A stretch of 64,000 nucleotides of DNA from Cloacimonetes bacterium UBA5210 (GCA_002412625.1 DHVK01000036.1:79354-143353); one strand, 5' to 3'. Counted from the first letter of the stretch, positions 9,026-18,284 are shown. Notes: generated by a model not told the origin, from the letters alone. Made by a program: numbers and translations.

Positions 9026-10084
9026 ATGAACCCGATCGCCAGACGCCAGACCCGAAGCTTGCAACTGGGAAACCTGCGCATTGGAGGAGATGCTCCGATC
9101 AGCATTCAAAGCATGCTGAATGTGAAGACTTCAGACCTGCAAGCTGTCCAAGAGCAGATCCGGCGTCTGGTTTCAGCCGGATGCGAGATCATCCGGTTTT
9201 CGGTGATGGATCTGGATGACGCGCGCGCCATCCCCGCACTGAAGCGCATCGCTGGTGTGCCCTTGGTTGCGGATATCCACTTTGATCATAAACTGGCGAT
9301 TGCTGCCATCGAGCACGGCATCGACGGGCTGCGTATCAATCCCGGCAATATCGGCTCTCGCAAGGGCGTGGAAAGCCTGGTGGATGCCGCCCGGGAATGC
9401 AAGATCCCGATCCGCATCGGGGTCAATAGCGGTTCCCTGCCCAAGGAGCTTCTGGCAAAATATGGCCATGGCGCCAAAGCGATGGTGGAAGCCGCGCTTT
9501 CACATGTGCAAATCCTTGAAGAACTTGGCTATTATGAGATCAAGATCTCGGTCAAAGCCTCGAACCTGCCGCTGATGCTAACGAGCTATCGGGAGTTGAG
9601 CCGGCGTTGCGACTATCCCTTGCATTTGGGGGTTACCGAGGCTGGGACGCTGCTCTCGGGCAGCATCAAAAGCGCTATCGGGCTGGGGATTCTGCTGGAA
9701 CAAGGTATTGGCGATACCTTGCGGGTCTCGCTGAGCGACGACCCCGTGCGGGAAGTATATGTAGCGCGGCAAATCTTGATCGGGCTGGGGCTGCGCACAG
9801 GCTTGCAGATCGTTTCCTGCCCCACTTGCGGACGCACCCGGATCGACCTCATTGGCCTGGCTCAAAAGGTAGAAGCCGCGCTGCAGGAATTTGCCGATAA
9901 AGAACTTACCATCGCCGTGATGGGCTGTGCCGTGAATGGACCGGGCGAGGCAAGAGAAGCTGATTTTGGGATAGCCGGGGGCAACAAAGAGGGCTTGATC
10001 TTTGCCCGCGGAGAAATCATTAAAAAAGTGCCGGAAGAGCTGTTGCTGAGTAGCCTCATCGAAGTCATCCGGGAACACGTTTAG
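9026..10084 (+). CDS. ispG: 4-hydroxy-3-methylbut-2-enyl diphosphate synthase
   Basis: 352 residues, normal for bacterial IspG (GcpE). It catalyses the reductive ring opening of methylerythritol cyclodiphosphate, the penultimate step of the MEP isoprenoid pathway. The N-terminal TIM barrel begins GGDAPISIQSM and contains ADIHFD, RINPGNIG and IRIGVNSGS. The C-terminal part carries the [4Fe-4S] ligands, SCPTCGRTRIDL and MGCAVNGPGEAREADFG, the latter including the conserved catalytic Glu. It starts 3 nt after hppA and its stop adjoins the start of the chromate transporter gene, so it sits in an operon. The product pathway feeds the polyprenyl synthase encoded at 31.5-32.4 kb. Confidence 0.96.
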   Translation: MNPIARRQTRSLQLGNLRIGGDAPISIQSMLNVKTSDLQAVQEQIRRLVSAGCEIIRFSVMDLDDARAIPALKRIAGVPLVADIHFDHKLAIAAIEHGIDGLRINPGNIGSRKGVESLVDAARECKIPIRIGVNSGSLPKELLAKYGHGAKAMVEAALSHVQILEELGYYEIKISVKASNLPLMLTSYRELSRRCDYPLHLGVTEAGTLLSGSIKSAIGLGILLEQGIGDTLRVSLSDDPVREVYVARQILIGLGLRTGLQIVSCPTCGRTRIDLIGLAQKVEAALQEFADKELTIAVMGCAVNGPGEAREADFGIAGGNKEGLIFARGEIIKKVPEELLLSSLIEVIREHV

Positions 10085-10606
10085 ATGCTGCTGAAGATAT
10101 TTCTTACCTTTTTGAAGATCGGTGCGTTCACCATTGGTGGGGCTTATGCCATGATTCCGCTGATCAAGCGCGAAGTCTGTTCACGTCAGGGCTGGATCAC
10201 CGAGGAGGAGTTTCTGGATGGTCTGGCGGCAGCGCAGAGTTGTCCGGGGCCGATCGCGGTCAATATCAGCATTTATACCGGATATCACGTGCGGGGCAAA
10301 GCGGGGATGTTTGCCGCGGTTCTGGGCACGATCCTGCCTTCCACGATCTCCATCATCCTGATCGCAATCCTGTTTCGGCAATATGCGGATCAGGCTTTGG
10401 TGAAGCGGGCGTTCACTGCGCTGAATCCGGCCGTGGTGGCGCTGATTGCGGTGCCCTTGATCCAGATGGCGAAGAAGAGCGGCTTGAACCTGAAGAATGC
10501 CTGGTTTCCGCTTGCCATTGCGCTCTGTGTGGGTCTGCTTAATATCTCACCGGTCTATCTGATCCTTGTCACTATCGCCTATGCCGTGTTTGAGGCGCGC
10601 AAATGA
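10085..10606 (+). CDS. Chromate transporter (CHR) half-protein, N-terminal-type
   Basis: 173 residues forming one CHR domain with about six hydrophobic segments. It has the family's hallmark N-terminus FLTFLKIGAFTIGGAYAMIPL, the LAAAQSCPGPIAVNISIYTGY motif and GTILPS. CHR proteins belong to the anion transporters named for chromate efflux via the sulfate route. Most are two-domain proteins of about 400 residues, but short-chain versions work as pairs. ATG follows the ispG stop directly and the 3' end overlaps the next half-gene by 4 nt (ATGA). The physiological anion is not known here. Confidence 0.85.
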   Translation: MLLKIFLTFLKIGAFTIGGAYAMIPLIKREVCSRQGWITEEEFLDGLAAAQSCPGPIAVNISIYTGYHVRGKAGMFAAVLGTILPSTISIILIAILFRQYADQALVKRAFTALNPAVVALIAVPLIQMAKKSGLNLKNAWFPLAIALCVGLLNISPVYLILVTIAYAVFEARK

Positions 10607-11127
10607 TGCTGCTGAATATGCTGTTCACCTTTTTCAAGATCGGGTTGTTCAGCTTTGGCGGGGGTTACGCGATTTTGGCGATGATCCAGCAGGAAGTGGT
10701 GATCAAGAATGCCTGGCTAACGGAAGCGGAGTTTGTGCAGGTGGTGGCGATCTCGCAGATGACGCCGGGGCCGATCGCGATCAATGCGGCGACCTTCATC
10801 GGCTATCAAAAGGCGGGAGTAATCGGCTCGCTGCTATGTACTTTGGGGGTGATTCTGCCCTCGCTGATGATCATGCTGCTGATCACGGTCAGCTATCTGA
10901 AGCTAAAGAAACTGCCCTGGTTTCAGCAGATCTTCAAGCGCTTGCGCCTGCTCTCCGTGGGCTTGATCGCCGCGGCTTTGATCATGATCATGGGCAACGC
11001 GGTGAAGGATTGGTACTCCGTGGGCATCTTTGCGGCAAGTTTCCTACTCACCTGGCGCTTCAAACTGAATCCCTTCACCATGCTGATCGCCGCGGCCATC
11101 TTCGGGATGCTGTTCGGCTCGGTTTAG
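10603..11127 (+). CDS. Chromate transporter (CHR) half-protein, partner
   Basis: 174 residues, clearly homologous to the preceding half (FFKIGLFSFGGGYAILAM, AISQMTPGPIAINAATFIGY, GVILPS). The two genes overlap by 4 nt, so translation is probably coupled and the subunits form a heterodimer with opposite membrane topology, as described for paired short-chain CHR proteins. The stop codon overlaps by a few bases with the stop of the convergent thioesterase gene; no terminator is visible in that junction. The transported ion is uncertain. Confidence 0.85.
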   Translation: MMLLNMLFTFFKIGLFSFGGGYAILAMIQQEVVIKNAWLTEAEFVQVVAISQMTPGPIAINAATFIGYQKAGVIGSLLCTLGVILPSLMIMLLITVSYLKLKKLPWFQQIFKRLRLLSVGLIAAALIMIMGNAVKDWYSVGIFAASFLLTWRFKLNPFTMLIAAAIFGMLFGSV

Positions 11128-11531
11128 TCCTCAGGCTCCAGAAACTTATCGAAGTGATCGGTGAGTTCCTGGGAGAGCCGTTTGGCTTTTCCGTCCGCGG
11201 CATACACCAAGGTCAATTTCGCGCAGAAACATAGCTCGTCTTTCGCGTTATAAACTTCCTGTTTCCAGAATCCCTTCAGCCTGTTTGTCTTGTAGAACCA
11301 GCTATTGACCGTAACTATTTCTTCCAGTTCCACGGCGCGGATGTAGTCCAATTCAAAGCGCAAGACAAAGAATTGGATGCCCATCTCCTGCAGTTTGGCA
11401 ATAGGCATTTCCATCGTCACCAAAGCCTCACTGCGGGCGGCTTCCAATAGATTCAAATAGCTGGCATTATTGAGATGCCCATAGATATCGCATTCGTAAC
11501 CATAGATTTTCTTTTTGAATGTAAAGATCAT
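11124..11531 (-). CDS. Acyl-CoA thioesterase, 4HBT/YbgC hotdog family
   Basis: 135 residues from the ATG at 11531, which is preceded on this strand by AGGACAGG; a longer upstream reading frame exists but overlaps the divergent YfhO-like gene. The fold is a single hotdog domain. YGYECDIYGHLNNASYLNLLEAAR contains the family Asp-x-x-Gly-His-x-Asn-Asn signature, with Asp as the expected catalytic residue; the later ELDYIRAVELEE and WFYKTNRLKGFWKQEV blocks are also typical. The family hydrolyses acyl-CoA or aryl-CoA thioesters in the cytoplasm. It is convergent with the chromate transporter pair and divergent from the next gene. The substrate is unknown. Confidence 0.82.
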   Translation of the reverse strand: MIFTFKKKIYGYECDIYGHLNNASYLNLLEAARSEALVTMEMPIAKLQEMGIQFFVLRFELDYIRAVELEEIVTVNSWFYKTNRLKGFWKQEVYNAKDELCFCAKLTLVYAADGKAKRLSQELTDHFDKFLEPED

Positions 11532-11613
11532 AACCTGTCCTTTCGTTTTTGCTTGACCGATAGAGCCGAAAAAATAAGCTGGGCGTAAATATCGGTTTTG
11601 AACAGAGGATTTT

Positions 11614-14088
11614 ATGAGCCAGAAAATAGTCAACCCAAAAATGAAGCCTGCCACAAGTGCGCAAACCTTGGCGAAGACTCCGGTGATCAGCGGCAAATAC
11701 TTGCCCTGGATCCTGATTGCGGCGCTATACATCCTGATCAGCGTGCTTTACTTCCCTGCCGCGTACAAGAATATGGAGCCTCAGGCCAGCGATATCAGCC
11801 AGTGGCGCGGCGCGGCACAGAGCATCATAGAATATAACAAAAATAACGATGAGCGCGCGCTCTGGACCCAAAACATGTTCTCCGGGATGCCGTCATACAT
11901 GATCTCCTTTCCAAACCGCTATCCCTTCCTGGAGAGCATCACCAAGATCACGGATAAAGTAATCAACTGGCGCATCTTCCTGCTCTTCGTGGGGGGACTG
12001 GGCATGTTTATCCTGCTGCTGCACCTGAAGCTGGACCCCTATATTGCCTTCTTTGGCGCCATCGCCTTTGTCTTCAGCTGCCATTGGCTTGGGCTGCTGG
12101 AGATCGGGCACAACACCAAGTTCCGCGCCATCATGTGGATCCCCTGGGTGATGTGGGGCGTGATGTATCTGCTGCAGAAACCCGGCTTCCTCTCTCTGGG
12201 CTTACTTGCCACTTTCCTGATCACTCAGCTGCGGGAGAACCATCCTCAGATCACCTACTATCTGTATCTCCTGATCGGTATGTATTGGATTTACCGCGGT
12301 GTAGCCGCCCTGCGCAAGAAAGACCTGAAGCGCTTCGGGATCTGGACCCTGCTTCTGGTGCTGGCTTTTACCCTGACCGCGCTGGCGGTGATGAACCCCT
12401 ACCTCAGCACCATGGAATATAGCCACCATACTCAACGCGGTGGTGCCACCGGCCTGGACAAAGCCTATGCCCAGGGCTGGAGCTTTCACCCCAAAGAGAT
12501 CATCGGCTTCATCATCCCGGATTTCTGGGGCGGGATCAATCAGACCTATTGGGGCTATATGCCCTTCACCCAAGTGTATAACTATTTCGGCATCGTGGTG
12601 CTGGCGCTCGGGATTCTCTCCTTGTGGGGCAGAAGACGCAGGCTGGCGCTCTTTCTCTGGCTATCCGGGGCGGCATTCACGCTGATGAGCTTCGGCAGTG
12701 CCACGCCCGCGCTATCCGACCTCTTTCTGAACTATCTGCCCTACTTCAACAAGTTCCGCGTGCCCTCCATGACCCTCACTATCCTGCAGTTCAATATCGT
12801 GATCCTGGCAGCGCTGGGACTGCGCGACATTATTGAAAACAGTGGTAACGCGATCTGGCAGAAGCGCTATCTGCGGCTGTTCTGGATCTGCGGCGCGGCC
12901 TTCATCCTCTGGATCATGTTTGCCAAGACCCTCTTTGCGGGCTTGCCCTACACTACGGTGGTCGAGCAGATTCGCTATGAACAGGCCGGAGCCCTCAGCC
13001 GGCTTGAACCCCTGATCACCGAGCGGCAAGACATCCTGGTGAAGAGCGGCATCCTGGCTTTGCTGCTGCTCACCGTGAGCATGGGTCTGGCATATCTGAA
13101 GAGCATCAACAAGCTGAAAGCGGTGCCCTTTGTGCTGCTGCTCACGCTCATTACCTTCATCGATCTCTGGGTCTATACCGGTAAACATCTGAAGGATCTG
13201 CATCCCGTCTCCAAGCGCCAGATCGACTTCCGCATGCAGGATTTCGACGCCTTCCTTTTGGATAAAGCGGACAACTCGCGCATCTACCCCTTCAATGCCG
13301 GGCAGATCCGCAGCACCGGAGAATGGGCTTATTATCACCAAAGCATTGATGGTTACTCTGCCGCCAAGCTGAAACGCTATGACGACCTGCTGAAGCTGAT
13401 CAACGGCACGCAGGGGCAGGATGGCGAGTTTGTGCGCTATTTACGCGGTGTGTATCAGGACGATTCCCGGGAACTGCCAACCCCGATCCTGGACATGCTT
13501 TCCACCAAATACGTCATTGTTCCGGATTCCTTGCCTTATGCTTCCATGCTGCAGAATATGCGTCCGGTGTTTCAAAACAACCAGCTCTCTATCTACGAGA
13601 ATCTCAGAGCCCTGCCTCGCGCTTGGTTTGTGCAAAACACCGTGGTCTCGCAGACTCCGGAAGAAAGCCTGCAGATGCTAAGTGATATCAGCTTTGACCC
13701 CGCCACCACCGCGATCGTGGAAAGCCCCATCCCGGGCTTGGCCGCACCGGACAGCGCCAAGGTGGAGCAGACCAAGGCAGAAATGCACGAACTGGCCTAT
13801 CGCTATTCCACCCCCACCGACGCCCTGCTGGTGCTCAGTGAAATCTATTACCCCGCCGGCTGGAAAGCCTTTGTGAATGGCGTTGAGCTTCCCATCATCC
13901 CAGTCAACCACGTTCTGCGCGGCGTAGTGGTACCCGCCGGAGCGCATGATCTGGAATTGATTATGGCGCCTGATAGCTACAAAACAGGCATCCGCCTCAG
14001 CCTTGCCGGCATCTTGATCACCCTTCTGGCGGTACTTGCCGGCACATTCATCCACTTCCGCAAACCCAAAACACAACATTCTGCTTGA
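11614..14088 (+). CDS. YfhO-like polytopic membrane protein
   Basis: 824 residues with about 12-13 membrane helices and a C-terminal extracytoplasmic region. The loop after helix 1 is typical of YfhO proteins: DISQWRGAAQSIIEYNK, then ALWTQNMFSGMPSY. These are GT-C-fold proteins related to glycosyltransferases; YfhO of Bacillus is linked to lipoteichoic acid glycosylation, and FCB bacteria have many uncharacterised homologues. The last 100 residues (LSEIYYPAGWKAFVNG, HVLRGVVVPAGAHDLEL) are a conserved beta-rich tail followed by one last helix. AGAGGAT at 11604-11610 is the ribosome binding site. The nearby signal peptidase gene may be co-transcribed (66-nt gap). Confidence 0.8.
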   Translation: MSQKIVNPKMKPATSAQTLAKTPVISGKYLPWILIAALYILISVLYFPAAYKNMEPQASDISQWRGAAQSIIEYNKNNDERALWTQNMFSGMPSYMISFPNRYPFLESITKITDKVINWRIFLLFVGGLGMFILLLHLKLDPYIAFFGAIAFVFSCHWLGLLEIGHNTKFRAIMWIPWVMWGVMYLLQKPGFLSLGLLATFLITQLRENHPQITYYLYLLIGMYWIYRGVAALRKKDLKRFGIWTLLLVLAFTLTALAVMNPYLSTMEYSHHTQRGGATGLDKAYAQGWSFHPKEIIGFIIPDFWGGINQTYWGYMPFTQVYNYFGIVVLALGILSLWGRRRRLALFLWLSGAAFTLMSFGSATPALSDLFLNYLPYFNKFRVPSMTLTILQFNIVILAALGLRDIIENSGNAIWQKRYLRLFWICGAAFILWIMFAKTLFAGLPYTTVVEQIRYEQAGALSRLEPLITERQDILVKSGILALLLLTVSMGLAYLKSINKLKAVPFVLLLTLITFIDLWVYTGKHLKDLHPVSKRQIDFRMQDFDAFLLDKADNSRIYPFNAGQIRSTGEWAYYHQSIDGYSAAKLKRYDDLLKLINGTQGQDGEFVRYLRGVYQDDSRELPTPILDMLSTKYVIVPDSLPYASMLQNMRPVFQNNQLSIYENLRALPRAWFVQNTVVSQTPEESLQMLSDISFDPATTAIVESPIPGLAAPDSAKVEQTKAEMHELAYRYSTPTDALLVLSEIYYPAGWKAFVNGVELPIIPVNHVLRGVVVPAGAHDLELIMAPDSYKTGIRLSLAGILITLLAVLAGTFIHFRKPKTQHSA

Positions 14089-14154
14089 CACCATGCCCCA
14101 AAACAAGGCTCTGGACACAAGCTCTGCTGATATAAGGAAAGGACAACGCAAACA

Positions 14155-15072
14155 ATGAAAGAACGCATGAAGATAGTAAAGAATAAAGAAGCCTTGGGCT
14201 CGATGCCCAGCCTCAGCCCCATCCCTAAAGACAAGAAGTTCCACAAGCGCAAACCGCAAGTGCAGGATTGGGCGGAAGCCATCCTCTTTGCCTTTGTGGT
14301 GGCCATGATCATCCGCAATTATACCTTCCAGAACTTCATGATCCCCTCTTCCTCGATGGAAAAGACCCTGCTCACCGGCGACTTCCTGGTGGCAAACAAG
14401 CTGAAGTATTACTTCACTGAACCCAAGCGGGAAGACATCGTCACCTTCCGCTATCCCAAGATCGAGGAAAACACCCCTGAACATCCTGAGTATAAGGATC
14501 AATTTATCAAGATCTTCCACCCCCTCTATATCAACAAAGGGCAAACCTTTTCCCGCTTTCCGCTCACCGCCTTCCACCTCAGTTACTACGCCCGCAAAAA
14601 TGTGGTGAAGCGCGTGATCGGCATGCCCGGGGATACCGTGGAACTCCGCGACAAAATCGTGTATGTAAACGGCGAGGAATTCACCCGCGGTTACGAGTGC
14701 TACGGCGAAGCCTACCCCAGCCCACCGCTTTCTCCCAGAGTGATCACGGAGCGCACCTTCAAACCCGGAACCATGGACCTGGTAAGCTATTCCACCTGGT
14801 ATGAACCCTTCCGCATTGCCCCGGATTCCAGCGCTGTAAACTATCGTTACAACCGCGATTGGTTCGGCCCGATCAAGGTTCCAGAAGGCAAATACTTCGT
14901 GATGGGAGATAACCGTGACGTGAGTGAAGACAGCCGCTATTGGGGCTTTTTGGATCGCACGGACATCACCGGCTCCCCCTGGCTGATCTTCTGGTCCAAA
15001 GGCATCGAATACAACAAGCTTTACGACACCCCCCACATCCGGTGGAACAGGATCTTCCGCCTGGCCAGATAG
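14155..15072 (+). CDS. lepB: Signal peptidase I
   Basis: 305 residues with one N-terminal membrane anchor (residues 42-60). Box B holds the catalytic Ser in MIPSSSMEKTL and box D the general-base Lys in VVKRVIGMPGD; box E is MGDNRDVSEDSRYWG. It cleaves Sec signal peptides at the outer face of the inner membrane, which fits the several signal-peptide proteins in this window. An insertion of about 100 residues between boxes D and E, and a longer segment before box D, make it larger than typical Firmicute enzymes and like FCB ones. AGGAAAGGAC just upstream supplies the ribosome binding site. The 3' end overlaps the HemW-like gene. Confidence 0.93.
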   Translation: MKERMKIVKNKEALGSMPSLSPIPKDKKFHKRKPQVQDWAEAILFAFVVAMIIRNYTFQNFMIPSSSMEKTLLTGDFLVANKLKYYFTEPKREDIVTFRYPKIEENTPEHPEYKDQFIKIFHPLYINKGQTFSRFPLTAFHLSYYARKNVVKRVIGMPGDTVELRDKIVYVNGEEFTRGYECYGEAYPSPPLSPRVITERTFKPGTMDLVSYSTWYEPFRIAPDSSAVNYRYNRDWFGPIKVPEGKYFVMGDNRDVSEDSRYWGFLDRTDITGSPWLIFWSKGIEYNKLYDTPHIRWNRIFRLAR

Positions 15073-16157
15073 GCCTCTACATCCACATTCCCTGGTGTCT
15101 TAGTCGTTGCGGATATTGCAGCTTCTATGCCCTTCCTTTTCGCAGGCAGGATTTTGCTGAATACTTCGCTACTTTGCTGAAAGAGAAGCAATTGCACCTG
15201 GACGCGGGCATACCGCGGCTAAGCACTGTCTATTTCGGCGGCGGCACCCCGTCGCTGCTCTCGCCTTTGCAAATCAACACTTTGCTGGAGGGCATCGCGC
15301 TTTCCCCGGATGCCGAGATCACTCTGGAAATCAATCCCATCCAGATCACCCAGGAATACGCGGCAGCCTTATCCCAGACTCCGGTCAACCGCATCTCTCT
15401 GGGCGTGCAAAGCATGCTGGATGAAGACCTTGCCTACCTCACCCGGCGGCACAAAGCTGAGGCTGTGGCGGGCAAAGTGCGCATCCTGCGGGAAGCGGGA
15501 TTCAGGAATATCTCGGCGGATTTCATCTATGGCCTGCCTGCCAGCGATGTGCGGAGGGTGCGGCATAGCCTGGATCTGCTTCTAGCCATCCCCTTTGAGC
15601 ACATCTCTAGCTATCTGCTGGAACTTTATGAGGATACCCCTCTGGGTAAGGATGCTGCCCGCTTGCCTGAAGATGAGGAGTGCGCCGCCCAATACTCCGC
15701 CATCTGCCAAATGCTCGCTGCTGCCGGCTTTACCCAATATGAAATCTCGAACTTTGCCCGGTCCGGCCGCGAATCCCGCCACAACCTGCTATATTGGGAA
15801 GGGCACGACTTTTTGGCCTGGGGCGCCTCCGCCTCCGGTTATTACCGGGGCACGCGCTACCAGAATCCCCCTGATCTGGCGCAATACTACCAATACATCC
15901 AGGCGGGCAGAATCTATGGTAAGCCCGATCCTGAAGCAAAACCCGAAGCGGACTACATCATGATGCGTCTTCGGCTATGCCGGGGCTTGAGTTTGGCAGA
16001 GTTTCAACAGCGTTTCGGGCAGGACTTTCAAAGCCCCCGCGCCGCGGCAATCAAGCGCCTGCAAAGCCAAGGCCTGATCCTCTGTGACAGTGAATCCATC
16101 CGCCTCAGCCCGGCTGCCTATTTCATCTCAAACAGCGTGATTGCGGACTTGCTATGA
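15042..16157 (+). CDS. hemW: HemW-like radical SAM protein
   Basis: About 371 residues. LYIHIPWCLSRCGYCSFY gives the radical-SAM CxxxCxxC cluster plus the x-Phe that marks the HemN/HemW group. YFGGGTPSLL, the NPIQIT segment, RISLGVQSM and ADFIYGLP follow, then the HemW C-terminal domain. HemW is a heme chaperone or coproporphyrinogen oxidase-like protein. No ATG lies near the conserved start. Options are GTG at 15042 (used here) or ATA at 15069, which overlaps the lepB TAG as ATAG and would give a protein starting directly at (M)GLYIHIPWC. The 3' end overlaps the next gene by 4 nt. Identity is secure, the start is not. Confidence 0.85.
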   Translation: MEQDLPPGQIGLYIHIPWCLSRCGYCSFYALPFRRQDFAEYFATLLKEKQLHLDAGIPRLSTVYFGGGTPSLLSPLQINTLLEGIALSPDAEITLEINPIQITQEYAAALSQTPVNRISLGVQSMLDEDLAYLTRRHKAEAVAGKVRILREAGFRNISADFIYGLPASDVRRVRHSLDLLLAIPFEHISSYLLELYEDTPLGKDAARLPEDEECAAQYSAICQMLAAAGFTQYEISNFARSGRESRHNLLYWEGHDFLAWGASASGYYRGTRYQNPPDLAQYYQYIQAGRIYGKPDPEAKPEADYIMMRLRLCRGLSLAEFQQRFGQDFQSPRAAAIKRLQSQGLILCDSESIRLSPAAYFISNSVIADLL

Positions 16158-16882
16158 CGCTTGCTGATTTTCTGGCCATGGCGCGCAAACTGCTGGAAGG
16201 CACCGGATTCCAGGGCAAAACCTATCTCGTGGGCGGAGTAGTGCGGGATCACCTGCTGGGTGATGGGGATTTCTATGATTTTGATCTGGCAATCCAACTG
16301 AGGTACGGCGGCTTGAAACTGGGCGCGTATATGATGCACCGACTCAACCCGCTTACTTATGAGACCTTCCCCAAGTTCGGCACTGCCCGCATGGAGCTGG
16401 ACAGCATCAAGCTGGATTTTGTAGAAACCCGCAGAGAACGCTATCAGCCCGGCCGCCGCTATCCCAATATCCGTTTCGGGACCATCGCTGAAGATGTCTA
16501 TCGCCGCGATTTCACGGTCAACGCGCTATATATGGAGGTGTTTTCCGCTGAAGTCTTGGATCCTTCCGGAAGGGGGCTTGCCGACCTGCAAGAGGGCGTC
16601 ATTCGCACTCTGCGGGATGCGGATCAGGTGATCTCCGAGGATTATCTGCGCATCCTGCGTGCCATCCGCTTTTCTGCCACTTTGGGTTTCGCGCTGGATC
16701 CGGATATCCGCCGCGCGATCGAAAAATATGCCCCAAAGATCGGCAGGCTAAGCCAAAGCGCAATATTCCGGGAAGTGGAGAAGATGAAAGCAGCCGGAGT
16801 TTGGGCTGAAGCCCGGGCACTGATGCAAGAATTGGGCTTGGAGGATGCAATTCCTCCGGATGGAGTTCAAATCCCTCTTTGA
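16154..16882 (+). CDS. Short tRNA nucleotidyltransferase/poly(A) polymerase-family protein
   Basis: 242 residues covering only the head (nucleotidyltransferase) and neck of a class II CCA/poly(A) polymerase. YLVGGVVRD is the phosphate-binding motif A, YDFDLAI supplies the two metal-binding Asp residues, and RRDFTVNALYME plus EDYLRILRAIRFSATLGF are the downstream signatures. Usual CCA-adding enzymes are about 400 residues with body, tail or HD domains; these are absent. It could be a minimal A-adding or CC-adding enzyme, or a partner-dependent form. The only tRNA in the window already encodes CCA, so it would serve repair or 3' tailing. Its start overlaps the preceding stop (ATGA). Confidence 0.82.
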   Translation: MTLADFLAMARKLLEGTGFQGKTYLVGGVVRDHLLGDGDFYDFDLAIQLRYGGLKLGAYMMHRLNPLTYETFPKFGTARMELDSIKLDFVETRRERYQPGRRYPNIRFGTIAEDVYRRDFTVNALYMEVFSAEVLDPSGRGLADLQEGVIRTLRDADQVISEDYLRILRAIRFSATLGFALDPDIRRAIEKYAPKIGRLSQSAIFREVEKMKAAGVWAEARALMQELGLEDAIPPDGVQIPL

Positions 16883-16952
16883 GTTTGCCGCCATACATTG
16901 ATGGGGTAGAATTTTCAGCTGGTTATGCCACAGTGGAGCTGCTATCCTAGCT

Positions 16953-18182
16953 CTATGATCGGGCAAGGTTAGTAATTAAAGAACCCAGTGGCAAGGATTT
17001 ACTCAGAGAAGCGGTCTCGCTCAAAGCAATCTGCGGATAGCGCGATTGCAGCAAACTGAATGCCATTACCAAGCGGTGGTCAGACCGGGTATCCAATGTC
17101 ACCTGCGGCAGTTCCCGCGCTCCCAACGGCATGATAATCAGTTCATCCGCTCCCAGGGTGAAATTCGCGCCAATTAGCTTGAATGCATCCACGATTCCCG
17201 CCACCCGGTCACTTTCCTTATGCGCCAGCCTGCCGATGCCCTTCAGGCGACAAGGGCTTTGGCAAAAGAGCGCAAGAATGCTCAGCACCGGCATCAGATC
17301 CGGGTTATCCTTCAGGCAAATCTCTTTACCCCGCAAAGCTCCGGGATAAACGCTGCAATAGTTAGCTTCCCACGAGACTCCGGCGCCCATATCAGACAGA
17401 ATCCGGAAGATCACGGCATCCGCCTGCGTCAAGCCGGGGTTCACAGATATTTCCATCCGGATACCCTCCGCATGCAGCGCTCCCCAAACGGCGTAATACG
17501 CGGCGGTGGAAAGGTCTGAATCCGCACAAAACAGCCCGGGAAGCCGAAAACTAGCCCGGGAGATTGTGATTTCGGTGCCGCGCTCCTCCACTCTGGCCCG
17601 AAACCGCTTCAGCATTTGCAGGCTGAGCTTCAGATAGGGCATAGACACCTGCTCCGGGCTGATATTCAGCGTTAAAGGCTTTTGCATGAAGGGCGCGGCA
17701 AGGATCAAAGAGCTGTGGAACTGGCTGCTGATGCTGCCGTTGAGCTCCGGCATCCCTCCCGCCAAAGCGCTTGCCTGAATCCGGATTAGCGGCAGCGTTA
17801 GTTCCAGAGCTGCCCCAAGCTGGGTTAGTGCATCCTGCAACGGCGCAAAGCCCCGCTTGTGCAAAATGTCGGAAAGCTCGATCTCGCTATTGATCCCCGG
17901 CAGATTCGCCAATAACGAGAGCCAGAGCCGAAAGGCGGTTGCGGAATATTGAAAGCGATAATGATGAGTGCTATGGGCAAAGGACTGCGGATCAAAGCGA
18001 AAGCTGCGCACAGCGCCTTGCCCGGTCACCGAATAGCCGAAGACCTTCATCGCCTCTGCCAATTCCAGGACATCCCCGCAGGGATTGTAGTTTTCCACTG
18101 TGATATCCGCTTTGGCGTGGGCGGCAAGCACCATCAGGCGCTGTAATATGGACTTTGAGCCGGGAATTTTTGTAACTAACAC
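16953..18182 (-). CDS. aroA: 3-phosphoshikimate 1-carboxyvinyltransferase (EPSP synthase)
   Basis: About 409 residues from GTG 18182, chosen because GGAGA precedes it with good spacing and the protein then begins just before the family motif KIPGSKSILQR (PEP/S3P binding). An upstream in-frame ATG at 18287 would add 35 residues without family resemblance. Other signatures are GDVLELAEAM, SISSQFHSSLILAAPF, the active-site DLSTAAYY block, and KESDRVAGIVDAFK. It joins shikimate 3-phosphate and PEP in aromatic amino acid synthesis. The usual GNAGTAMR motif is replaced by a divergent FQYSATAFRLWLSLL segment, so glyphosate response and kinetics are unpredictable. It is alone on this strand. Confidence 0.88.
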   Translation of the reverse strand: MLVTKIPGSKSILQRLMVLAAHAKADITVENYNPCGDVLELAEAMKVFGYSVTGQGAVRSFRFDPQSFAHSTHHYRFQYSATAFRLWLSLLANLPGINSEIELSDILHKRGFAPLQDALTQLGAALELTLPLIRIQASALAGGMPELNGSISSQFHSSLILAAPFMQKPLTLNISPEQVSMPYLKLSLQMLKRFRARVEERGTEITISRASFRLPGLFCADSDLSTAAYYAVWGALHAEGIRMEISVNPGLTQADAVIFRILSDMGAGVSWEANYCSVYPGALRGKEICLKDNPDLMPVLSILALFCQSPCRLKGIGRLAHKESDRVAGIVDAFKLIGANFTLGADELIIMPLGARELPQVTLDTRSDHRLVMAFSLLQSRYPQIALSETASLSKSLPLGSLITNLARS

Positions 18183-18284
18183 ATTTCTCCGCAATCTGCA
18201 CACTGGCAGGCCTTTATTGGGGGTTACACCGCTAATGCAACCGGGTCTCGCGCTTTTTGAACTGTCCTGAGTTCCGGCTGATTT

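Noticed and set aside
10085..11127. Frameshifted single chrA gene
   Set aside because: The two CHR halves overlap by a clean ATGA, each has its own start and full domain, matching known paired short-chain CHR proteins.
13678..15036. Long open frame on the minus strand across the YfhO-like/lepB region
   Set aside because: It spans two well-supported plus-strand genes and its translation is low-complexity Gly/Val/His-rich, typical of antisense frames in GC-rich DNA.
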